Positions 10,794 to 19,976 of a stretch of DNA of 64,000 nt are shown piece by piece. Each line of letters starts with the position of its first letter. Positions within the stretch are counted from its first letter, which is position 1. A program made the position numbers and the translations under genes. The notes beneath the pieces were generated by a model. The model worked only from the letters and a program-made list of their open reading frames with translations, did no database searches and was not told where the DNA came from. Source of the stretch: Silene conica (lineage: Eukaryota; Streptophyta; Magnoliopsida; Caryophyllales; Caryophyllaceae); the NCBI GenBank assembly GCA_029255685.2, contig CM055312.2, positions 78,622,369 through 78,686,368 of the forward strand. The letters run 5' to 3'.

Positions 10794-13700
10794 ATGTCAA
10801 ACAACGACAACGATTCATCGGTAAGTAACTAAAATCTAATTTTTTTTTGAAATTATTTTTATTGAATTACATGTTTAAGCCCTTTAGTTGAAATTAGGTT
10901 GAATTATACGTAGAAGCCATTGAATACGAGAAAATATAGGATCGAAATTCTACATTAGACATGAAAACTGGTCGTCCTCGCGTGGTATGGACGGGAAAAC
11001 TGGCGTCCAAGCATGGTGAGGACGTGAATTGTACACGTCCAAACCATGCAGGGACGTGTATTATTCACGTCTGAGCATGGGTTGGACGTGTACTATTCAC
11101 GTCCTCACCATGCTTGGACGTGTATCCTGGCCGTCCTTGCATGGTGTGGACGTGAAATGTAGTCGTCCTCACCATGCTAGGATGTGAATAGTACACGTCC
11201 TCACCATGCTTGGACGTGTACTATTCACGTCCATACGCGGTGAGGACGACCATTTTTCAAGTCCTTATTTTTCCGTCATTTTACTAAGTTTTTAACATAA
11301 ATTTAGTTGTTTTTAATATTTTTTAATCTAATCATTACCAATTTTGCGTATTAACAGGATTCGTTTGAGGAGTTTGGTGGAAATGAGGATAATTACAATC
11401 GCCTATTTCAGACGGATTCATCTTTTGATAGTCGGGATGAGGCGTTTGATTGGGCTCAAAAAGTAGCTATCGATAATGGTTTTGCCTTAGTAAAAGCAAC
11501 AAATGGAGCCAAAAATCGTAAACAACCGGAGTTTCTCGGGTCATATTTTCGTTGTTCAAGGTATGGCCGAACCAGAAAGAAGATCGATCCTGAGAAACCG
11601 GAGAATTCTAGTAAGAGAGGGTCGGCTAAGTGCGGATGTTTGTTTAGGATTCGAGCCGTGCAGGAGTACGCCCATGTAGTAGATGGGAAGCGGACCATTA
11701 TTTGGTACATTCTTACTTCGAGTAACGGTGGATGTCACAACCACGAAGTAGCAAACTATAAAGATGGGGATAGACATTTTGCCGGCTTGGATGCCGAAGA
11801 GAAAGAATTCGTGAGGCAACAAGTCTGGGCATCGATTCCGCCGAGGGATATCAAGAACGATCTTAATCAAAGAACCCCGGATAAACCCCAACCAAGTAGC
11901 AGGCAAATTTATAGCGAGTCGAACAAGGTTCGGCGTGAGATGAGAGGAAGTAGGAATCCCGCTCAACAACTTTTGGCTGTAGCAGTTGCTGCTAATTATG
12001 TGGAGTGACACGTATCAGATCCCGATTCGACGGAGTTAACTCATGTGTTTATGGCGCATCCAGAATCCGTCAAACTTTTCCGTGCTTACCCACATGCGGC
12101 TCTTATCGACGCTACCTACAAGATCAACGTTTTGAATATTGCACTTATTGAGATCGTTGGCGTGACACCGGTCGGATCTTCCTTCTTAATTGTCACTGTG
12201 CTCCTTCCGTCTGAAAATGATACATCTTATAGGTGGATGTTGCAGAGATTAGAGGAGCTACTTATTGGTTCACCTATGCCTACCCTTGTCACTGACCGAG
12301 AGTTGGGCTTGATCCGCGCTATTGAGTCGCTTTATCCGGACACTTATCACATTTTGTGTCGTTGGCATTTGAACAAAGCCGTGGAGACAAAAGCACAAAA
12401 CTCGAAGAAGATGATGTTGTACAAAGACATGATAATGCACAGTAAAGAAAGCGGTTGGTACCGCGTGATCAATGCATTCACGCTTGCTGAGTTTTGGAGA
12501 GCATGAGAAGCTTTTTCTGAACATTGGGTAGAGTTGGATGGTTATGTGATGAGAACATGGGCTACTTACATGAAGAAGTTCGTTCTTTTCTATACGAACC
12601 AATACTTCCACCTCGGTAACACGGTCACTTCCCGGGTACAGTTCTCTCATTCCCTCCTGAAGTCTTAGTTGAAGAGTCAAAACTTAAACCTTGACACTAT
12701 GTTGACTCGTATTCACTCCATGCTTGAAGCTCAACACTCGAAGATTCGACATGAGTTAGAGCTATCGTGGAGCAAGCCTATAAGTGTTGGTCGGTTATTC
12801 TCCTTATTGCGAGGACATGTGTCTGTCAAAGCCATTATGTTAATGAAAGCTGAGATTGAGAGAGGGATGGAGCCGGGGTACAGGCTTGAAGAGCATTGTG
12901 GATGTGCGCTACATGTTACTCACAGGTTGCCTTGTGCTTGCATTTTGATTCTATTGCAATCAAATGGTAGGAGGGTCCACCTTGAGGACGTGCACTTATT
13001 TTGGAGGACGTTGGTGTACGACAGTCCCGAACAAAGGCCGAAGACCGATGATGATGAGTTTGAGGCGCTTATAGAGCAAGCTAGAGGTAGTGACCCGGCG
13101 AAGAGACGGGTAATCATGCATTGAAAAACTTCGAGATAGTCTCCACCCGGCAGATGAGGATATTCGTCCACCTGAGGTTCGAGAAAACCCCAAGGGGAGA
13201 CCGAGGGGTTCCACTACGTGGAACAAGTCCGCATTTGAGCATGCTGCCCGAAGAAAGGCCAAGACATCTTCTACCCCTGCGACGACACCTTCGGACAGTA
13301 CGGTGGGTGATTTTGGTGATGGACCTATTGGTGCACCATTGGAGGTCAGTTACACCATGGGATCTTTGTCTAGTTGGAGCAAAAGATTTGGGGTCCCCCA
13401 AGATTTATGGGTGCACTTTGATGGTTGGGCTGATGTGGTTGCTGATGATCATTGTGGTTATCGGGTGATATCGTATGCTGCCCGGGGTCGGCAGGAGGAC
13501 CACTTAGTCATGAGAGAGTGGTGTCTTAGAGAGATTCAGGCAAACGATGTGTACAAGATAATGTTTGATGAGTATCCTCGTACGCCTCCGCTTTTGAGCA
13601 AATACCTTCATACATTGAAGGCTATCCAGTTTACCGGTAGAGGAGGTTGCGATGAACATCATTGGATGTCCTCCGGATATTTGACCGTCTTTGCATCGTG

Positions 13701-14055
13701 GTTTAACTGGACTATCTGTTGTATCGGGCAGTGGGCGGGTGATGAATTCCGGCATTGGAATTGTCATACATTCTTACCCCTGAGGGCGACGGGTCACGAG
13801 TCGAGGCCATACGGTGTCTTATGGATCGTAAACTATCATTCACATTGGATGAGATTGCATTGTAGTGGCCCACCGAGCGAAGCACCCATGCCACCAATCG
13901 ACATTTGTTGGGAGTCGACAAGAGACCCTACGGTAGCACACTATGCTGATTTGTACACGTCAAACATCGAAAGATGGCATACGTTAATGGAACAACACCT
14001 CGACCTAGGCGCCGAAGACAGCCTCCCCCGGTTTGATATTGTATTTCGAGATTGA
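10794..14055 (+). pseudogene. MULE transposase with FAR1 DNA-binding domain and C-terminal OTU-like domain, broken
   Basis: Exon 1 (10794-10820, nine codons) ends at donor TCG|GTAAGT; exon 2 starts after TTAACAG at 11358 in matching phase. The product, about 908 aa, reads in order: a FAR1-type zinc DNA-binding domain (DEAFDWAQKVA, then Cys and HNHE ligands), a MULE DDE transposase core (LIDATYK, VTDRELGL, CRWHLNKA), a SWIM-like Cys/His cluster (CGCALHVTHRLPCAC) and, from about 13303, an OTU-like cysteine protease region with DDHCGYRVIS as the candidate nucleophile motif and a late His in NYHSHW. Breaks: in-frame stops at 12006 (TGA), 12504 (TGA) and 12666 (TAG), each where Trp is plausible, and a shift to another frame near 13120, consistent with a 1-base loss. 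The OTU call rests on the Cys and His motifs only. Confidence 0.82.
10965..11260. repeat. Left subterminal array of GGACGTG / CACGTCC motifs
   Basis: Within the first intron of the transposase gene, GGACGTG and its reverse complement CACGTCC recur about every 20-40 bases in both orientations, often next to CATGC or CATGGTGAGGACG. The same motif reappears at 15400-15690 on the other side. Neighbouring opposite-strand copies can pair into hairpins. Confidence 0.8.
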
Positions 14056-14107
14056 TTTGAATTGTTTAGGTTATAATATTGAAATGTAACCGTTGTGATT
14101 TAAAATG

Positions 14108-15070
14108 TTACCGTTGTGATTTAAGACAGCCTCTCACGGCCGCCACGTCCATGTCGAACAACGCCGCAAACTTCCCCTTCAGAACAAGCTCCCCCCTCGT
14201 ATGACCCTCGTCCATAACCCTAGGGCCATCAACCCGTATGCCGAGGATCCTGTGAACGTCGTGCAACAGTATCGTAATCTCACCAAACGGCATGTGGAAA
14301 GTGTTGGTGTCCTGTTGCCACCCCTCAACGAACGCACTGATAAGGTTCTCATCTAACCCGATGGTCAAAGAGGACTTAAGATGATCAAGCCCGCTCTCGT
14401 CAACTTTGTCCATAACCGAAGAACGGACCCTCAACTTACTCATCTTCTCCATAGCGCCCGACCTCTCGTAACACGTGAGCCACAATCTTGCGCTTCCCTG
14501 ATCCGTCCAACTACTGTAAGCTACGTGGCCACCGAAGCTACGTAGGACAGTAAGTATAGACGGCCCCCTTCAACCGGACCGTTAAGACGCCAGGAAAGAT
14601 CCGGAGTCTTCTTCCTCCCCCCATGCTATTAGAGGCACTCTCCACAAATGGCCTATATCGACCGCTACCATCACGTACGACCATCTTAGCTGGTCGATCA
14701 GCTGCCCCATCGTCCAAAAATTGGGAGTCGTCGTCCTCCTCCTCCTCAACGTCGTCATCATCAACATCATCATCATTATCCTTCGGGGTCACAACCCTAA
14801 ACTGCTCCACCTCCTAGTCCTCGGAACTACTAACTCGCTCCCTGAAAAAGCTCTCGGTAGCTGAAGCTCGTCCACGGGAGTAGGGTCGGGAGACCTGATT
14901 AAGAGACCCTTTCCCCTACCCCTACCCCTACCCCTACCCATACCTCCCCTACCAGGCCGTGGCGCTGCTGCGGCTTGTGATTCTATCGGGACACGCCGCT
15001 TAGACCCCGTCACTCTACGGCCTGCGGTACGGCCAATTGTAGTCATGATAGCATCTTCACTGTAAGACAT
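14108..15070 (-). pseudogene. Plant mobile domain (PMD) protein, broken and truncated
   Basis: Read on minus, the coding exon starts right after acceptor AAATGCAG (15071) with ATG 15070 (MSYSEDAIMTTIG). The first part is a basic Gly/Arg-rich tail (GRGRGRG), then an acidic Asp/Glu run near 14750, then RSFGGHVAYSSWTDQG, LWLTCYERSGAMEKM and NTFHMPFGEITILLHDV..ILGIRVDG. The last set is characteristic of the plant mobile domain (PF10536), found in MAIN/MAIL1-type host proteins and in transposons. At least two frame breaks (near 14850 and 14547) and one TAG (near 14816) disrupt it. The frame ends at 14108, soon after the first PMD motifs, so the domain's second half is missing. Its leader exon probably lies at 25121-25300, across the Copia insertion. 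Confidence 0.75.
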
Positions 15071-15399
15071 CTGCATTTACGAGATTAGAATAACAAATTA
15101 ATATAATTAAACAAATTGTCATAAAAAACTAACATAATAAAAAATAAAATAAAAAATACACAAAATTATCAAAATTAAACAAATTTTCATAAAAAACTAA
15201 AATAATTCAAAATTAAATCAAAATTACATAAAATCAACAACTTAAATAATATAAACTATCTATTAAAATACAAAATTAACAACTTTTTATACAATTAAAT
15301 ATACAATTAATAACTTTTAATGACAAAAAATAAATTTAAACTATTAAAATTGAAAATATACCGTTAAAACGAAAAAAAAAAAATTATTGTAGGACTGCA

Positions 15400-15690
15400 A
15401 AACCACACGTCCACCACCATGGGAGACGTGCGATTTTCACGTCCAAGGCCAATAAGGACGTGTAAACCACACGTCCACACCAATATGGGACGTGTGGTTT
15501 ATGCGTCCAAACCACCCACCAACGCGCGACATTCACGTCCTCACCACCACACGACACCCCACCCACACGTCCTCACCACCACATGACACCCCACTTACAC
15601 GTCCTACCCACGCAAGGACGTGTATACCACACGTCGTCTCCCTCCTACAACGTGAGTACGTGACCAACTCACGTCCCACGCCACATCGTC
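15400..15690. repeat. Right-side array of GGACGTG / CACGTCC motifs
   Basis: CACACGTCC, GGACGTGT and related 7-9-mers recur about ten times in both orientations, matching the array at 10965-11260. In the original element without the Copia insertion this array lay roughly 0.6 kb from the right end. The array sits in the intron of the mobile-domain gene; the ORF seen across it is a by-product of the repeats. Confidence 0.78.
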
Positions 15691-15925
15691 TTTCTCCTCC
15701 CAAATTCATCCCAAATCAAACAAAAATAAACCAAACAACAACTAAATCGGCATCCTACTTCACTAACAACAACAATTACAACACAAACAACAATAACAAC
15801 AACAAAAACATAAATTCAAGAGGAAATTTAAAACATTAACAAAAACAACAAAATTAACAAAAATAACTAAATAAACATAAACAATTGAAATTACTACTAT
15901 CTAATTACTAATAACAACAACAACA

Positions 15926-16388
15926 TGTAAGAATTATGGGCCTAATACAATAATATAAGTGGACAAATTATTTATTCGGTAGTAATTGTATTTATGCGCT
16001 ATCAACTAAGTTAAGCCGAAATATAAAGTGATCCACTACGGTGTATTAATTACGGGCTTATATACGTCTTAAAAGGTATGGGCCTGACTATTATCTAAGT
16101 GTAGATACCCATTAGGTTTATAATGCATGATGGGCGCATTATACTAAGGAGACTATATATAGTCACCTAGGGTTATGGTCCCTAGTAGCACACAATAACC
16201 TAATCTGCCCGCATCCCGTCAGTAGAGAGATTCCTTTTGGTATGTGTGTCTACTAGAAGACCTAATCCGTAGACCGTCTGCTCAGACAGTTCATCCCAAC
16301 CTTGTAATCAGGTACGCTTCCGCATCTAGTATTTACCGAATAATTTAGTATGAAGTTATTGGCTTTAGACGGATGATTAAATCTAACA
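15926..16388 (+). repeat. 5' LTR of the Copia-type element
   Basis: 463 bp, TG..CA ends, 459 of 463 positions identical to 24578-25040. It carries CTATATATAG (about 16153), a possible TATA region. Confidence 0.95.
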
Positions 16389-16390
16389 AG

Positions 16391-16404
16391 TGGTATCAGA
16401 GCCA
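16391..16404 (+). promoter_or_regulatory. Primer-binding site (initiator tRNA-Met type)
   Basis: TGGTATCAGAGCCA lies two bases inside the 5' LTR end, the usual Copia primer-binding sequence. Confidence 0.9.
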
Positions 16405-16984
16405 CCTTCATATTAAATTATTTGGATTTGATAATTGTATAAAGCCTTATATTATACGCAATTTATTGCGGCATGACTAAAGTATTAAGGGACTATTGTT
16501 TTCAATTTTTTATTATTTTTTAAGCATTGACGATTTAAGATTTATGTAATTAAAGTTTGGCAAATTTAAGCGGTGGATAAATCTAGCATTGTCAATACGG
16601 TGTTTGTGTTTCAATGTAATTTGTGTTCTGTAAATTCAATACATTGGTATTCAATATGCTGCATAGTTTCAATAAGGTAGCATGAATGCATTATTCGTGT
16701 TTTCATTATAATTTGTCCTGTTTCACATGGATAAAATGAATACTGATCTGGGGGAATTTTAATTATGCTGCTGCATTCATATATACGAATTCATGAGTAT
16801 TATTGGTTTGTATGTGAGGCGATAATAACTTCTTAATTGAACTTGTTGCACATATTTGAGATGGTAATAGCAGACAAAACCCTTGGGTTAATTATTATAT
16901 TTGGCCGGTTTTTTTTTTTGGACTCATAGAATTGTACTGCAACTAAAATTTTCAGTGGGTTCACACGTATGTGGTTTGTTGGCC

Positions 16985-17088
<104 letters not shown>

Positions 17089-18764
17089 TTTTCAACTAAG
17101 GGTAATGTTTTCTCTTATTAAAGATTTGGGATGAGATTCATATAGTATTTACTATGGTTTCGGTTTTATGATAACAAGTTTCGGTTTTTATGATGTACGT
17201 TTTGATTTTCTACATCTCTTGTTTATCATAGTTTGTATATCGGGATCTGCAAACTATATCATATAATATTTACGTGTATGACTTTGACAATTTTTTTTGG
17301 TAATGATTTTGGTCGCCAAATTATTATGATTATCGTTTTTTTTTATTCTTGTCTGGGTACGGATATAAGAGATAAGTTGGGGCGATAATTTTTTTGTCAT
17401 TGCTAATTAATTGTTAATGATCATGTGAATATATTTTGGTTAAGGATTGTGGTTATGACAAATAAGGAATAATGATTTGTCAATTATAAACTTGTTTTCA
17501 GATTATTAATAATTGGCCATATGGATTTATAATAACGGGCCTAATAATTTAGGTTGTTTGATCGACACAATAAGTTGCCAAAGTAACCTCTATTGTGTAA
17601 GTTGAATAATTTAGATATTATGACTATGGTGTGTGACTGAGTTTCATGCGGATAATGGTCGGCCCAAAGGAAGGCTATTATTTGGCCGAAATTCAGTCAT
17701 GCTTGTGGTGGTAAATATGTAACAATTAGAAGGTTTCCATGTGAATATTAAGTCGGCCCAAAGGAAGTCTTAATGTTTGACAGGAGTTTATTGTTAATAT
17801 TTGATCACTACACCAAGATGACCACTTACAAGTTAATTTTATGTCCAAAGACTAAAGTTAATGTTGTGCTAGGTGTCTTGTGATGATGGGAATGCTAATA
17901 TTGAATCTGAGAATCAAGTTAAGGGAGTGTCTTTATGTTTATGACGCTCATAAGAATGCCCATAAAGCTTTTCTGGTGAATAAATTCAATTCTTTGGTTT
18001 AGTGTGTGTAATTCATGCGAATAATGGTCGGTGTAAAACCCCTCGCGAAAGCGGAAATATAAACACATAAAAGTACCAAAAATGCAGCGGAAATTAAAAC
18101 TTTTTAAAGATAAAACTAAACAACATGCGAGAAGTCTTAAACTGAAAACTGGAAACAAAACTGATATGAACAACAATAGATAAGTAGCAGTTCTAAGTAT
18201 CAAACTGAAAGATAAAATACAAAGCCTGGGATGGAACATCCCTACAGGCACCAAAACAGATGTATCAAACTACGAGTCCAGCTAAACGATATAAAGGTAA
18301 GTCATGATGAATGGATCATCGCTCGCTAGCTCTCGTGAACCCATCTCCAACCAGCATGTACCTACATACATGAAAACATGTACGCCACAATCAGTGGGGA
18401 GTGACTAGAGTTCTCCTAGCCACCTTTGGTGACAACACGTAACACATAAAACAATACAGAATACTCCAACATATAACGACATGTGAAGCATAAACATCTC
18501 ATCATCTGATCTCTTACTATCATGCGATTACAATGCACGGCTCTCAACCAACTTCATAAACAATTAGGAAGAAGAGCCGGTTTCCCTACTGGTTACCCAG
18601 TCGGGGGGTCTTTCAATCCAACTATTTATGAAACCGAACTAAGAGTCATCCAATGCCTTGGATGATTTAACCACAAATCAAATAAACATCAATAACTCAA
18701 CATGCATATCTGACACCGTACCATCATCAAGGCAAGCAGATAAAACATCCATAAAACTAGCAAC

Positions 18765-19252
18765 GGGTCCAGAGGTGAACTTAACACATATCCCATTACT
18801 ATACTATGTCGGGTCCAGAGGTGAACTTAACACATATCCCAACATACAATTCAAGTAAAGGGTCCAGAGGTGAACTTAACACATATCCCTAAACTTACAA
18901 TCATGAAAAGGGTCCAGAGGTGAACTCAACACATATCCCTAATCATCCAAAAGCAAAGGGTCCAGAGGTGAGCTTAACACATATCCCAATGCTACAAACA
19001 TGTATTGGGTCCAGAGGTGAACTTAACACATATCCCAATACGCAGTCACCGCACAACGGGTCCAGAGGTGAGCTTAACACATATCCCGTGTATGACAACC
19101 GATCACGTGTCAGGTCTAGAGGTGAGCTTAACACATATCCTGACACGCCCAAGCAAAACACGTAACGGGTCCAGAGGTGAGTTTAACACATATCCCGTCA
19201 CGTGACATATAAAACACGTAGTGGGTCCAGAGGTGAGCTTAACACATATCCC
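18765..19252. repeat. Ten 30-bp cores (GGGTCCAGAGG..ACACATATCCC) with unit-specific complementary flanks
   Basis: Cores start at 18765, 18811, 18860, 18910, 18958, 19007, 19058, 19112, 19167 and 19223; spacing grows from 46 to 56 bases. Each runs GGGTCCAGAGGTGA..TTAACACATATCCC with few changes. The 16-26 bases between cores differ, but the bases just left of each GGG and just right of the same CCC are complementary. Counting seven positions per unit, 48 of 70 pair (about 17 expected by chance). Unit 8 (19112) changes outer G to A and outer C to T together, keeping the pair. Each unit can thus form a hairpin with a variable stem and a conserved loop of about 24 bases. Confidence 0.95.
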
Positions 19253-19559
19253 ACCACGCGACAACCAATGTAACCACTAACATCCAAAGGTAGAAACTAA
19301 CTTATAGCTCTAACTTCTTAAACATCTAATCAACACTTAATTGATCCCGGGAACTAAGACGAGGGAGAGCCGGTTTCCCTTTCGGTTACCCGACCGGGGG
19401 GTCTCTATCCTCACTCCATTCCCGAACCCAATATAATGTTGCCCGTACACCAGGGACCTCAAATACATATCACGGGTATACAAAACGAGTTTCAATTAAA
19501 ACTGATTAACCGTTTGAAAGTTACACGCGAAAACAACCCAAAACAGCCTTCAGGGATCC

Positions 19560-19976
19560 CCAGCCGGTCGGCAGGCAGCCGGTCGGCCGGCTGGCAATCC
19601 CCTCAGCCTACGCTCCTTTTCAAACAAGGAAAACAACACAAGGACTCCCAGCCGGTCGACAGGCAGCCGGTCGACAGGCAGCCGGTCGGCCGGCTGGGAA
19701 CCCAATTCCCCTAGCCTACATCAATTTCGTAAACCATCCCCATGCACTCCCAGCCGGCTGGCAGGCGGCCGGTCTGCCGGCTGGGCTCCCTTTCTTTCCT
19801 AGGTTTTCGCAAAACAAACACAACACGAATTGACCACCAGCCGGTCGGCAGGCAGCCGGTCGGCCGGCTGGCAGTCCAAGGCCAATATCTCAAAGTTACG
19901 AAAAACACACAATACGCACTCCCAGCCGGTCGACCGGCGGCCGGTCGGTCGACCGGCGGCCGGTCGGTCGACCGGC
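19560..19976. repeat. Five GC-rich palindromic clusters (CCAGCCGG..CCGGCTGG)
   Basis: Clusters lie at 19560-19594, 19648-19697, 19750-19784, 19837-19871 and 19922-19976. The first and fourth are identical 35-mers; the second has an extra 15-bp internal unit; the fifth is expanded with GGTCGACCGG repeats. The first four begin CCAGCCGG and end CCGGCTGG, so the ends pair. Surrounding sequence is ordinary and non-repetitive. Overlapping ORFs rich in Arg, Ser and Gly are artefacts of the repeats. Confidence 0.92.

Noticed and set aside
14905-14945. Interstitial telomere-like CCCCTA repeat
   Set aside because: The plant telomere unit is CCCTAAA; this is CCCCTA and encodes the Gly/Arg run of the mobile-domain gene on minus.
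15492-15839. 115-codon plus-strand ORF
   Set aside because: Thr/Pro/Asn-rich translation of the CACGTCC array and an AAC-rich tract.
18920-19205. ORFs on both strands through the 30-bp array (LTHIP / YVLSSPLD repeats)
   Set aside because: They are translations of a non-coding repeat in several frames; no start context or domain.
18765-19252. CRISPR array
   Set aside because: Regular repeats with unique spacers look CRISPR-like, but the window is plant nuclear DNA, there are no cas genes, the spacers are complementary to each other across the core, and the array lies in a solo LTR with TSDs.
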